Shown: positions 1 to 8,563 of the stretch, piece after piece | Layout: every line of letters starts with the position of its first letter | Numbering within the stretch: the stretch's first letter is position 1 | Assembly: GCA_963794165.1 (NCBI GenBank) | Contig: CAWCCT010000004.1 | Coordinates: forward strand, 1-64,000 | Reading direction: 5' to 3' | DNA length: 64,000 nt | Origin: PALSA-350 sp963794165 | GTDB taxonomy: Bacteria; Acidobacteriota; Terriglobia; Terriglobales; Acidobacteriaceae | Notes under the pieces: model-generated | Told to the model about the DNA's origin: nothing | The model's database searches: none | Seen by the model: only the letters and a program-made list of their open reading frames with translations | Position numbers and translations under genes: made by a program

Positions 1-76
1 GATTCCAGTGATGTCGATCAGGGATTCAGGGTGAAAGCGATCAGAGTTCCTGCGATTCCGATCAAGGTCGGAGCGC
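1..76. repeat. IS21 left terminal repeat array
   Basis: About three imperfect copies of a roughly 22-base motif lie here, of the form GATTCC-N-GAAAGCGATCA (copies begin near 1, 23 and 46). They match, in inverted orientation, the copies at 2710-2831. Such multiple end repeats are the usual transposase binding sites of IS21-type elements. Confidence 0.7.
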
Positions 77-186
77 AGCGACGCTGGCGAGATTGATTGT
101 CGCGAGAAGTGATCGAGATCGTCAAGCAGGAGGAGTTATTTCCGAGCGTTAGCGAGGCTATTTTGTTGTGGAGCGGGGATGGGGGC

Positions 187-227
187 GTGGGGGAAGGGGC
201 TGGCGATTGAAGCCCCTTTCCCCACAC
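187..227 (-). terminator. hairpin downstream of istB
   Basis: GTGGGGGAAGGGGCT is followed after a short loop by AGCCCCTTTCCCCACAC, which gives a long GC-rich stem with few mismatches. It lies about 50 bases past the istB stop codon. No clear U-tract follows, so termination is an inference from position and shape. Confidence 0.4.
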
Positions 228-277
228 CAGCGCCTTCAGAAGCAGCAGCGGCTTCGGTTGCCGGCAACGCTGGGTTG

Positions 278-1041
278 TCAGGTTTGCATTTCCTGTTTGC
301 TTTCCGTTTTCCTGGCTCCTGCCTTGCGCATGGACTCGCCACGCAGCTCGATGCGATGAGCGTTGTGCACGAGCCGGTCGAGGATACCGTCGGCGATGGT
401 GGCGTCGCCGATCTGCTCGTGCCATTGCACGACGGGAACTTGTGAAGTCAGGATCGTGGATCTTGTTTGATAACGCTCCTCACAGATTTCCCAGAAGTCG
501 CGCCGCTCTGATTCCTGCATGGGTGCCATGGCCCAGTCATCGACCACCAGAACATCGACACGGCTGAGCCGTGCCAGCAGATTGCGCTGGCTGCCGTCAG
601 CCCGTGCCAGGGCCAGATCGCGGAACAGCGCTGTGGCGCGAGTGTAGAGCACGAGATATCCGTCGCGACAGGCCTTCTGAGCCAACGCGCAGGCCAGCCA
701 GCTCTTGCCTACTCCGGTTGGACCGACAAGGAAGATATTCTCGTGCCGGCTGACCCAGCCGGAGTCGTTGACCAGCGAGCGTATTAGCGTGCGATCGAGG
801 CCGCGAGAAGCGCGATAGTCGATGTCTTCGACGCAGGCGTTGCCTTTTAACTTGGCGTAACGCAGCCGCCGTTCGAGCGCCAGGTTCTGGCGCCACGTCC
901 ACAACCTATCGACCATGAGGGAGAGTTTTCCTCGAAGCTGAGCTGGTCGGCGTCTTGGTTCTGTTCCAAGTTGCGCCAGGTTTCGACCATGGGTTCCAGA
1001 TGCATGGCCAGGAGTTTTTCGATGGTGGGTTGATGTAACAT
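278..1041 (-). pseudogene. istB: IstB-type ATPase of IS21, single-base frameshift
   Basis: IstB is the AAA+ helper ATPase that directs the IS21 transposase to targets. The Walker A motif GPTGVGKS and Walker B VLVVDDW are intact, and the protein would be about 254 residues, normal for the family. The start is the ATG at 1041 (MLHQPTIEKLL), 13 bases after the istA stop. The first 37 codons and the rest are in different frames: the run TTTT at 926-929 (AAAA on the coding strand) is one base short of the A5 needed to read EEKLSLMVDRL. The gap is consistent with exactly one deleted base (764 bases instead of 765). It may be a true mutation, a sequencing error or a slippage site. Confidence 0.85.
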
Positions 1042-1054
1042 GGCTCGCCTCCTC

Positions 1055-2602
1055 TCACTCGAAGTACGCCGCGCCGCGGATGTTGTCATGTTCGGGAACA
1101 GAACGCGGCGCAGACGGTGGGTTGATGGGTTGCTGGTCAAGGTTGTGGCGCAGGATCGAGTCCATACTTCTGTAGCTGACTGCGCCTGTAAGCAAAGCGC
1201 GGTCAGCGGCTGCTTCCACGCGAGCTACCGGATAACGCTGTCCCAGCCGGATGATCCCCAGGCATGATCGATACCCCATCTCCGGATGCGGCTGCGCTTC
1301 AAGGATTTTCTCCACCACCTCTTGCGTCCGCGTGCCCACCGTGGCCGCCCACTGGACCAGCCGCGATGGTGGCCAGTCCAGGTGGGCACGGTGCGCAGCG
1401 GGCCGATGCTCATGATCACTCACGGCTACATATGGTTTGGCCGTGCGCACGTGTGAGGCGACACGCTTGCCGTGATGGAAGATCTCTACGGTCGTGGGCG
1501 TGGCCCGCACCTCCACCGTTTGTCGCGTCAACTGATAGGGCACACTGTAAAAGCTCTTATCGAACTGGATGTGATAGTCGATGTTGACCGTGGCCTGTGA
1601 CCACTCGGCTAGATCGAAGCGCTGGACCGGAAGCGGGCGTAGCGCCGGCTGGTCCAGTTGCTCGAACAGGCTGCGGCGCGTGCCTTCGCGCTTCTTGAAC
1701 GGACGCTGGTTGAGCTTGTCCAGCAGCTCGCCGATGGCGCGGTTCATTTCGCCCAGAGAGAAGAACTTGCGATGCCGCAGAGCAGCCACGATCCAGCGCT
1801 CGGCGATCTGCACTCCGACCTCGACCTTGGCCTTGTCGCGCGGCTTGCGCGGGCGCGTGGGCAGCACACCGATGGCGTAGTGCATGGCCATCTCCTGGTA
1901 AGTCGGATTCAGATCAGGCTCATAGCGGCAAGCCCGCGAAACGCCGGTGCGCGTGTTATCGGGGACGACTAACTCTGGACAGCCGCCGAAAAACTCAAAC
2001 GTCCGCACGTGGGCTCCGATCCAACTGCCCATCTGCTGATCCAGCGTAGCCTCGGCATAGGTGTAGTTGCTGGCTCCCAGCACAGCCACGAACAACTGCG
2101 CGGGGTGTGGCTGGCCGGTGGCTGGATCGTAGAGGGGGATGGTCGCTCCCGCCCAATCGACAAACAACTTCTCGCCCGGCCGATGGGACTGGCGTAGCAC
2201 CAGATCGCGCCCCTGCTTGAAGCGCTGATAGTGATGGCAGAAACGGCTGTACCCATAACCGTCCGCATGCTCAGCCCGATACTCTTCCCACAGCAACTGC
2301 AGGGTGGCGTGCTTGTGCTGTTGCAGTTGCTGATGGATGTAGGCGAAATCAGGTGGGGTCTTGACCACCGGCCTCGAGACGCCGGAGTCGGCGGGAAATA
2401 ACTTCTCTTCCAGCTCCGACTCCGACATTTCAGCCGGCAGTGGCCAGCTCAATCCCGCCGCACGGAAACGATCCACGTACTCGTGCACCGTGCTCTGACT
2501 GACGTTGGCGCTGCGGGCGATCTGGCGTTGCCTCAGCTTCAACTCGAAATACAACCGAAGGACTTCTCGCGTCTTGCGCATGGACATTCGCTTTCCGGGC
2601 AC
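1055..2602 (-). CDS. istA: IS21-family transposase IstA
   Basis: This is the DDE transposase of the IS21 element. The N-terminus has a helix-turn-helix (RQRQIARSANVSQSTVHEYV). The catalytic core is visible as FVDWAG, VVPDNTRTGV and the glutamate of KAKVEVGVQ, in the expected order. A C-terminal IstA beta-barrel-like region follows. I chose the GTG at 2602 (VPGKRMSMRKTREVL) because GGGGAG lies just upstream and because relatives begin close to this motif. An in-frame GTG at 2668 would add 22 residues. The gene is intact and the stop lies 13 bases before istB, so the two are probably co-translated. Confidence 0.88.
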   Translation of the reverse strand: MPGKRMSMRKTREVLRLYFELKLRQRQIARSANVSQSTVHEYVDRFRAAGLSWPLPAEMSESELEEKLFPADSGVSRPVVKTPPDFAYIHQQLQQHKHATLQLLWEEYRAEHADGYGYSRFCHHYQRFKQGRDLVLRQSHRPGEKLFVDWAGATIPLYDPATGQPHPAQLFVAVLGASNYTYAEATLDQQMGSWIGAHVRTFEFFGGCPELVVPDNTRTGVSRACRYEPDLNPTYQEMAMHYAIGVLPTRPRKPRDKAKVEVGVQIAERWIVAALRHRKFFSLGEMNRAIGELLDKLNQRPFKKREGTRRSLFEQLDQPALRPLPVQRFDLAEWSQATVNIDYHIQFDKSFYSVPYQLTRQTVEVRATPTTVEIFHHGKRVASHVRTAKPYVAVSDHEHRPAAHRAHLDWPPSRLVQWAATVGTRTQEVVEKILEAQPHPEMGYRSCLGIIRLGQRYPVARVEAAADRALLTGAVSYRSMDSILRHNLDQQPINPPSAPRSVPEHDNIRGAAYFE

Positions 2603-2709
2603 CGTCTCCCCTCTCGGGGTCACGGTACCCGCGATTTTGATGTCCAGCGTCGCCACGCCTCGTTCCACACTTGATTCCTGCCATCCCGATCACCGTTCCT
2701 GCACACCTC

Positions 2710-2831
2710 GATCACTGATCGGCTTCGCGCAGGAATGATGATCGCTTTCGCCAGGAATCTTGATCGCAATCAGACAGGAATCGTGATCGGCTTCAGCCAG
2801 GAATGATGATCGGCTTCAGCAGGAATCCGCA
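2710..2831. repeat. IS21 right terminal repeat array
   Basis: Five imperfect copies of a 22-25 base unit (GATCGGCTTC-N-CAGGAATGAT and variants) run head to tail up to the element tip at 2831. They are inverted relative to the array at 1-76. Their number and spacing fit IS21-type transposase binding sites. Confidence 0.75.
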
Positions 2832-4375
2832 TTTCTTATGCAGCAACGACAGTTGCGTTAGCAATCTTGCAGCGTATGCTAAATAGCCGGATCATGTTGT
2901 AACTGAGACATGCCCACTTAGCTTCCATGCCTGTTTTCTCTTGCCCTCGGCAGCGAAATTGCCGGAGCCCACATCGCTCTTTAATCCAGGCGTGCGGGAA
3001 CTCGGCGATCTGCGAGCGTTGATGATAGATTTTCTGTGCCGCCTCACTCTGCATCTTGGCTTTGAATGCGCTGGTTTCTGCAGACTCCTCAATACGCGTA
3101 ATGGAACGTCTCCACTTTGGGGTCGGCTTCTTCGAGGCACACTGAGTGCGATAAACGCAGGAAGCGCAAGCTGCCCTCGGCGCCTTGTACACGTGCGTGC
3201 GCACACCGTGTCCCCGATCAAGGACCGCTTTATGCGCTAGTTGCTGTCCGGCTGGGCAGAGGTAAACGTCGTTCTTCGCATCGAAAGGAAATGCACTGCT
3301 GATAAAGGCCCCGCATCGCCCCTGGGCATCCAACTCGGTCGGCTTCCAGCTGTCTTGCCACGAGCCGTAGAAGTCGACCCCAGACTTCGCGGCAGCCTGC
3401 ACAGCCGCATGATTGGTATAGTCCCCATCAGCAATCAACTGCTTCGGTAGACGTCCCAGAGTCTCTTCACAGCGGTCAAGAGCTGGCTTCAGTTGGCGAT
3501 AATCGATGGCGTCGGTGGTTGCCTCCACGTTCACCACGAACCCGTGGGCGGTGTCGGTTACCAGCTGCACGTTGTAGCTCGGCACAGTGCCACCCTCACC
3601 GTTACGCATCACATGAGCCTCAGCATCGGTGGCGGAAGCGCGGGCTACAAATTTCGCCTTATCCTCTTTCTTTTTCTTCTGCAGACGTTCCACTTCACGA
3701 AGGGCGCTTTCCAAACGGGTCACGCGTTCGCGGGCTGCACGTTGTTTCGCAGCCGCCTGGCGCTTGGCTACTTTCTCTTCTTCCGCGGTTTGTTCGTTCA
3801 TCTTCTCGAGTTGAGTTTGCGCTGCAGCCAGATGGGCTTCGATCTTCTCTTTACGCCGAAATGTGTTTCCACTGGCGTTGGCTTTGATCTTGGTGCCATC
3901 CAGCGTCACCCGTTCCATGGTAATCAAGCCTTCCGCACTGAGCACACCCACCACCTGGACGAACACACTGCCGAGCGCTTCCTTATTATCAGAACGGAAT
4001 CCGGACAGAGTTCGATGACTGATTGGCTGCAAACCACATAGCCACTGAAACGGAGGCTCATATTCGCACCTCCGCGCAATCTCGCGCGCTGAGCTGACCC
4101 CCGGCTGTAGGCGTACAACCATAAACTGATGAGCAACTGCGGAGCGGTGTGATCCCGGCCAGCGCGCCACTCCACAGCTGCAATCTTGGCAATGTACAAA
4201 CTTAGATCCAGGCCGCCGATCATCTTCCAGATCGACCGTGCGCTGTGGTCATCGTCGATCATTCTCTCTACATCCACGGTACGAAAGACAAGCTGGGAAC
4301 GGTCTATCGATGAAAGGCGGGGGCGGCGGGGACCTGAAGGTGCGCTCACGCTTGTAGTCTAGCGGCGTTAACGAT
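2832..4375 (-). mobile_element. Partial IS1182-type insertion sequence
   Basis: The stretch contains an IS1182-type transposase gene, but I cannot find matching terminal inverted repeats. The downstream end is abutted by the IS21 tip at 2831, so the missing terminal repeat should lie beyond the left end of the IS21 copy, outside this window. The upstream boundary near 4375 is only an estimate. Confidence 0.5.
2836..4349 (-). pseudogene. IS1182-family transposase, single-base frameshift
   Basis: The N-terminal part (GTG at 4349; RTVDVERMIDDDHSARSIWK, LLISLWLYAYSRG) has the typical IS1182 start. The remainder continues in another frame (SAREIARRCEYEPPFQWLCG ... TLDGTKIKANAS), with a long charged coiled region and a C-terminal Cys-containing segment (CASCVYRTQC). 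The switch falls at CCCCC, 4098-4102 (G5 on the coding strand). Adding one base gives SRGVSSAREIARR and a product of 504 residues, normal for the family. The stop codon at 2836-2838 sits five bases from the IS21 tip. Inactive unless slippage restores the frame. Confidence 0.85.
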
Positions 4376-4413
4376 TTATAAACAGTCCCTTGCTGTTGTC
4401 AATTTCTTCACAC

Positions 4414-4466
4414 CTTCCCGTCCCCAAGTTCCCCCGTCCCCGCGTTCCCCCGTCCCCAAGTTCCCC
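4414..4466. repeat. Three 16-base tandem repeats
   Basis: The unit TTCCCCCGTCCCCAAG occurs about three times head to tail, the middle copy ending in CGCG. It lies just upstream of the deaminase gene. It is C-rich on the + strand and G-rich on the other strand, with runs of four to five G that could fold as a G-quadruplex. No function is shown. Confidence 0.7.
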
Positions 4467-4486
4467 TCGAAAAAGGCCAAAGGGAT

Positions 4487-5518
4487 ATGGGAGTCTATAA
4501 TGGTTGCAAATCCATGCTCATCCTCGAAAAGTCGCTCGGGAATCCTTACCCCCAGATCACACAGGTTCCGACCACCAGCTACGTTGACTTTTTGAACTTC
4601 TTCCGTGGTGGTCACACTATCGATGATAACGTCGATGCTCCGGCTACGGCAGGCACCCTCGCAGCCGCGATGTTGAAGTGCGGTATCGCCAGTAGACATC
4701 TCACAAAGCTAAAGAACCGGGCGATACCCGACGAAACCCTCGCGGATATTTCTTTGACGAAGTCAGGATTGCAACTGATTCAAACCACCTTGGATCAGGA
4801 ATTCTGCGAAGTGGCAGTCGCTGAAGCTCGAAAGAGCATCGCCGAGGATGATGGCAAGCCGCACCCGTACGTGGGCGTGGTCATCGTTAAGGACGGAAGA
4901 CTTCTAACGACCGGGTATCGCGGCGAGTCGGGCGTCGGAGACCACGGCGAGTATTGTGCTCTGAAGAAATTAAACGAAGCTGATATACAGGGAGCAACTG
5001 TCTACACAACGCTAGAGCCTTGCTCTGCGCGCAATCCCCCGAAGAAGTCCTGCACCGAACGGCTGATCGAAGGCAATGTTGCGCGAGTCGTGTCGGGTAG
5101 CCCGGACAAGGACGAATCGGTATATGGGCACTCTACCCTAGTCGAGGCAGGGATTGAGATTGGATTTTTTCCCCACGATCTGATGCAAGAACTTTTTATT
5201 CTCAACAAAGAATGGTCTGACTCGCGTAGAGCGAAACAAGGGATCCCACCGCCCAACGACACCAGTCCTCTCGCCATTGTTTCTTACTACAAGTTGGGAA
5301 CCTCGATGACGGATAACACCCACTTCTTTGTCCGACCACCGAAAAATGCTGGCGACTTCTTCACGGTAGAGGACGCCGATAAGACTGTTTTGGCTCACGA
5401 TCGAACACTCGATGGGATCGCCATCGCATGGCATAGAATGGACGGTCAGAAGAGAATCATAGAGAAGCTGGTTCGTCAGACCGCGAGTAGCAGCAGCCAA
5501 CTTTTGAACCTTGCTTAA
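4487..5518 (+). CDS. RibD-like zinc deaminase-domain protein, role unknown
   Basis: The centre of this 343-residue protein is a cytidine/RibD-type deaminase fold: H153-G-E155 supplies the zinc histidine and the proton-shuttling glutamate, and C179 and C189 in LEPCSARNPPKKSC supply the other ligands. This is followed by the RibD-like VVSGSPDKDESVYG. There is no reductase domain, so it is not a normal riboflavin enzyme. Residues 20-100 look like a small helical, perhaps winged-helix, domain, and residues 255-343 are not recognised. A perfect TATAAT at 4496-4501 lies inside the first codons, so translation may really begin at Met10 (4514). Substrate is unknown; a nucleotide or modified base is the general expectation. 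It stands alone beside IS elements. Confidence 0.75.
   Translation: MGVYNGCKSMLILEKSLGNPYPQITQVPTTSYVDFLNFFRGGHTIDDNVDAPATAGTLAAAMLKCGIASRHLTKLKNRAIPDETLADISLTKSGLQLIQTTLDQEFCEVAVAEARKSIAEDDGKPHPYVGVVIVKDGRLLTTGYRGESGVGDHGEYCALKKLNEADIQGATVYTTLEPCSARNPPKKSCTERLIEGNVARVVSGSPDKDESVYGHSTLVEAGIEIGFFPHDLMQELFILNKEWSDSRRAKQGIPPPNDTSPLAIVSYYKLGTSMTDNTHFFVRPPKNAGDFFTVEDADKTVLAHDRTLDGIAIAWHRMDGQKRIIEKLVRQTASSSSQLLNLA
4496..4501 (+). promoter_or_regulatory. -10 box TATAAT of the deaminase gene
   Basis: A perfect TATAAT sits 12 bases before the in-frame ATG at 4514. A convincing -35 box is not seen. If used, it gives a short or absent leader and excludes the upstream ATG at 4487. Confidence 0.4.
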
Positions 5519-5642
5519 TAAATGATCACGCCAATCAAAGGATTCAGACGCTCTAAGATGGCGATCCGAGAACGATCCAATCGGGAACTCGGTAGGCGAA
5601 AAAGGAGTACGGACGGGAAGTGATCCTAAGCAAATCCATCTT

Positions 5643-6929
5643 CTACCTGCTTTCGTAAGTCACGGAAACAACCCTGCGCCCCGGTTGGAACACTGCGAGC
5701 TGGCGAAGCCCGATAAGGACGACGCTGCCTACAAATGCCAGTCCGGCAAGCCCAAAAAATGCGCCGGCATCGCCACCGGTCCGCTGCTTCAGAAAGCCGA
5801 TGATGCTCGGTCCGAAAAAGCCGCCGCTCGAACCGATCGCACTGATGAGCGCGATCCCGGCGGCAGCCGACGTCCCTTTGAGAAATTTCGTCGGCAGGCA
5901 CCAGAAAGGAGACATAAACAGGGAAGTGCTCAGGGGGAGGAATGCCAAAGCGATCACGCGAAGCAGCGCATGCGGGAACAAGGCCACCCCGATGCAACCC
6001 GCGCAATCAACGGCAAGGGCGAGTGCGGCGAGACCGCAGCGCTCGTCCCACCGGTCCGACAGCAATCCGGCGAGAGGGTAGGCGATTGCCGAAAGCAGAA
6101 AAATGCCGCCGACGATAAGCCCCGTGACAGCATCGCTGGTGCCGAGCGCGTCGCGAATAAGAATCGGCGCCCAAAGGGTATAGCCCAGCGACACTGCATA
6201 CAGGGCGAAATACGGAACCGTGAGTGCCCACACCAGGGGGTTGGCAAGGGCGCGTAGCGGGGAAATGCTTACCACGCCTGCCTGTTGCCGCTCTTGCTCA
6301 AGGCGGTGAGAGAGCCAGCGCTGCTGCTCCCCCGACAGCCATCGTGCATCCTCGGGGCGGTCCGTGAGGTATCCAAGTGCGGCGATCCCGAGCAACACGG
6401 GCGGCAGACCCTCGATCAGGAACAGCCACTGCCAACCGGACAGATGCCCCACACCCTTCAACCCCAGGAGGACGCCGCCCAGCGGACCACCCAATGCCCC
6501 CGACAGCGGAATACCAATCACGATCGCGGAGATCGCCCGCGCGCGGTAGGTCATAGGAAACCACTGGCTCAGGTAGTAGAGGACGCCGGGGAAAAACCCG
6601 GCCTCCGCCACACCCAAAAGGAAGCGCACTGTGTAGAACTGTGCCGGGGTGCGCACGAACACCATCGCACAGGCGAGGAGTCCCCACGTAATGGCGATGC
6701 GGGTGAGCCATCGGCGAGCGCCCACGCGCGCCAGGATCAGGTTGCTCGGTACCTCGAATAATGCATAGCCGAGGAAGAAGATACCCGCGCCGAAGCCAAA
6801 CGTTGCCGAACTGAACTTCAGCTCCTTATTCATTTGCAGGGCGGCGATACTGACATTCGAGCGGTCGAGATAACAAAGAATGTAGAGCAGGAAAAGAAAC
6901 GGCAGCAGCCGAAGGCTGGCTCGCCGCAT
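5643..6929 (-). CDS. MFS transporter, anion:cation symporter type
   Basis: This 428-residue inner-membrane carrier has about 12 predicted membrane helices. The N-terminus (FLLYILCYLDRSNVSIAALQ) and the segment VAEAGFFPGVLYYLSQWFP are typical of the ACS family, which takes up organic anions such as tartrate, phthalate, glucarate or hydroxyphenylacetate together with protons. The central loop SDRPEDARWL-like segment (YLTDRPEDARWL) is also characteristic. The substrate cannot be told from sequence, and no catabolic gene stands next to it. The gene is intact. Confidence 0.88.
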   Translation of the reverse strand: MRRASLRLLPFLFLLYILCYLDRSNVSIAALQMNKELKFSSATFGFGAGIFFLGYALFEVPSNLILARVGARRWLTRIAITWGLLACAMVFVRTPAQFYTVRFLLGVAEAGFFPGVLYYLSQWFPMTYRARAISAIVIGIPLSGALGGPLGGVLLGLKGVGHLSGWQWLFLIEGLPPVLLGIAALGYLTDRPEDARWLSGEQQRWLSHRLEQERQQAGVVSISPLRALANPLVWALTVPYFALYAVSLGYTLWAPILIRDALGTSDAVTGLIVGGIFLLSAIAYPLAGLLSDRWDERCGLAALALAVDCAGCIGVALFPHALLRVIALAFLPLSTSLFMSPFWCLPTKFLKGTSAAAGIALISAIGSSGGFFGPSIIGFLKQRTGGDAGAFFGLAGLAFVGSVVLIGLRQLAVFQPGRRVVSVTYESR

Positions 6930-6952
6930 AGTATCTCGCTCGATGTGGGTCG

Positions 6953-7024
6953 GAGATCCGTCGACATGATACCTATTGCAGCAAATTCAGCTGCTTGGCG
7001 TTAACGCGGGCTGACGGTTTGGTC
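6953..7024. repeat. Duplicated 3' tail of the RAYT transposase gene
   Basis: About 72 bases here repeat 7227-7299 in direct orientation. They share TCGTCGACATGATACC-type sequence, the stop codon and the last codons of the transposase (reading KQLNLLQ here and KQLDLLQ in the full copy). Only the tail of a second transposase copy is left, so this is the scar of an older insertion or of end-duplication. Confidence 0.7.
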
Positions 7025-7096
7025 CGCGCGCGCTGCGAGGGGCGGGTTGCCGTGCAAGCGTTCGAGCCGAAGGCGCTCCGCCTTTGTCCTATTCGT

Positions 7097-7225
7097 GACG
7101 TCGCGGCGATGCGCGATCCGCGTCACATCCACTGTTTTGGCTGCGTCCTCTATCTCGTACACGACGCGGTAATCGCCTTCGGATTCGCCACCCTTACCGC
7201 CGCCACTAGGAAGGAGATTCGTCAA
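7097..7225 (-). pseudogene. RelE/ParE toxin C-terminal remnant
   Basis: On the minus strand, GDYRVVYEIEDAAKT followed by VDVTRIAHRRDV is the C-terminal beta-strand core of a RelE/ParE-family toxin. The N-terminal half is missing and no antitoxin is next to it. The remnant lies between the two copies of the RAYT tail repeat, so transposition seems to have cut it off. It is not expected to make a working toxin. Confidence 0.6.
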
Positions 7226-7246
7226 GGAGATTCGTCGACATGATAC

Positions 7247-7936
7247 CTATTGCAACAAATCCAGCTGCTTGGTGTTGACGCTGGCTGACGGTTTTGGCCC
7301 GGGAGCACGGCGGACGATGGGCCGGCCGAGCAAACGCTCCAGCCCAGAGACGAACTCCGCGGCGCCAACCGGACGTCCCGTGCCCTCAGACCGCCGAAGT
7401 GCGGTAAAGGCCTCATCCCGATCCCCTTGGAGTAGATCCGCGAAGCAAGGTGTACGATCAAGCACGGGACCTACCGTCACTAGTTGATCATCGGCACCCG
7501 CTAAATGGGCTCGTACGCTCGACCATGGCCAATCCTCAGCGTGTGCCACCAGGCGCGCTCGCACGGGATTTAAACTGACGTAGCAGACCGCCGCCATCAG
7601 ATGCGCCTCGTCCATGGCAACTGACGCGAACCTGCTCTGGAACAGGTGGCCCGTCCATCGCCCACGAGCGTTGATGAAATTGGTGTAGCGTCGGTGCGTT
7701 TCTCCGACCGCCAGTCCTAGACCATCGGCCCTCTTCGGAGTCAGGATAAGGTGAACATGATTGGGCATGAGGCAGTACGCCCAAACCTCAACCCCAGCCT
7801 TGCGCGTCTGCTCGGCCAGCAGATCGCGATAGATCTCGTGGTCGCCGTCCTCGAAGAAGATCGCCTCTCGTCGATTCCCGCGCTGCGTCACGTGGTGCGG
7901 TAGATCGGCAATCACCATGCGGGCGAGTCGCGTCAT
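7247..7936 (-). CDS. REP-associated tyrosine transposase (RAYT, Y1 family)
   Basis: This is a single-strand HUH transposase of the IS200-like Y1 superfamily, about 229 residues. The start MTRLARMVIADLPHHVTQRG is the usual RAYT beginning. The metal-binding HUH motif is NHVHLIL, and the catalytic tyrosine lies in AVCYVSLNPVRARLV. RAYTs act on REP-type palindromes in their host genome. This window holds several palindromic repeat families, but which, if any, it handles is unknown. A longer in-frame start at 8002 adds an unlikely 22 residues. Confidence 0.88.
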   Translation of the reverse strand: MTRLARMVIADLPHHVTQRGNRREAIFFEDGDHEIYRDLLAEQTRKAGVEVWAYCLMPNHVHLILTPKRADGLGLAVGETHRRYTNFINARGRWTGHLFQSRFASVAMDEAHLMAAVCYVSLNPVRARLVAHAEDWPWSSVRAHLAGADDQLVTVGPVLDRTPCFADLLQGDRDEAFTALRRSEGTGRPVGAAEFVSGLERLLGRPIVRRAPGPKPSASVNTKQLDLLQ

Positions 7937-7941
7937 GGGGC

Positions 7942-7947
7942 AACTTA
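7942..7947 (-). promoter_or_regulatory. Possible -10 box close to the RAYT start
   Basis: TAAGTT ends 5 bases before the ATG at 7936 on the minus strand. This spacing would make the transcript leaderless. Support is weak alone but it fits a pattern seen at several other genes here. Confidence 0.3.
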
Positions 7948-8163
7948 ACATGAAAGAAGATATTGGGGAAGCAACCATCGTGTCGCCGTACATCTCTCTC
8001 ACTAAAAGAAACTTTAGGGTTCAGTAAATCGCGCCGCGTTGCCGCCAGGGAGTTTCGGGAACCACCCACGATAGGTAAGAGTGGATGGGTACTCCCCAGC
8101 CCCGGTGGGGACTTCACGGGGCGGCGGCCATAGGATGGAATGGAGCACTAAAGAGAGGCAAAG

Positions 8164-8418
8164 ATGACAGTTGAGCGAGACGATCACGGCCCCTTCCATG
8201 TGCGTGGCTCGTACGATGACGGCGAGCAAGGGTGGGGCATCCAGGTTTGGCTGCAGGGCTCAGATCAAGACGGCCCAGAGGACCACCGCTACCGCGTAGT
8301 GAATGGCAAATTTGATGGCAACGTGGAACAAGCGGAGAAAGAGGCTGTTTTGGCACTCATCGAAAAGTGGGAAGAAAAACTTCCCCTGATGGTAGCTGCA
8401 CCCATCCACCCTGATTGA
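8164..8418 (+). CDS. Small hypothetical protein, 84 residues
   Basis: I do not recognise this acidic, soluble 84-residue protein (MTVERDDHGPFHVRGSYDDG). It has no signal peptide or membrane segment. A purine-rich stretch AAAGAGAGG lies 6-14 bases before the ATG and could be its ribosome binding site. Codon use is similar to the neighbours. No partner gene is obvious. Confidence 0.5.
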   Translation: MTVERDDHGPFHVRGSYDDGEQGWGIQVWLQGSDQDGPEDHRYRVVNGKFDGNVEQAEKEAVLALIEKWEEKLPLMVAAPIHPD

Positions 8419-8563
8419 CTCGCTCTAGAATCAGCGCCGTCCTCTGCAGCCAAGCTTTAGGGCCGGCTCATGCATGCAGCTTTGATCCGATGGCAGAGCG
8501 TTGAACAACCTGAAAGACAAACTCTCAAATCCTCCGGCTAAGAATCTAAATCTAAAATCGTTG

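Larger units (their letters stand above)
1..2831 (-). mobile_element. IS21-family insertion sequence (istA-istB), left tip cut by window edge
   Basis: The element holds istA and istB reading right to left, with short repeated motifs at both ends, as is usual in the IS21 family. The right end finishes in GGAATCCGCA at 2831. The left end starts with the matching GATTCC at base 1, so only a few bases of the left tip (expected TG plus one or two bases) are probably missing. The right tip lies five bases from the stop codon of an IS1182-type transposase, so this copy appears to have landed in or next to that older element. Because istB is frameshifted, the copy may not move by itself. Confidence 0.85.

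Noticed and set aside
4414..4466. Possible CRISPR array
   Set aside because: The three 16-base repeats are contiguous, with no spacers.
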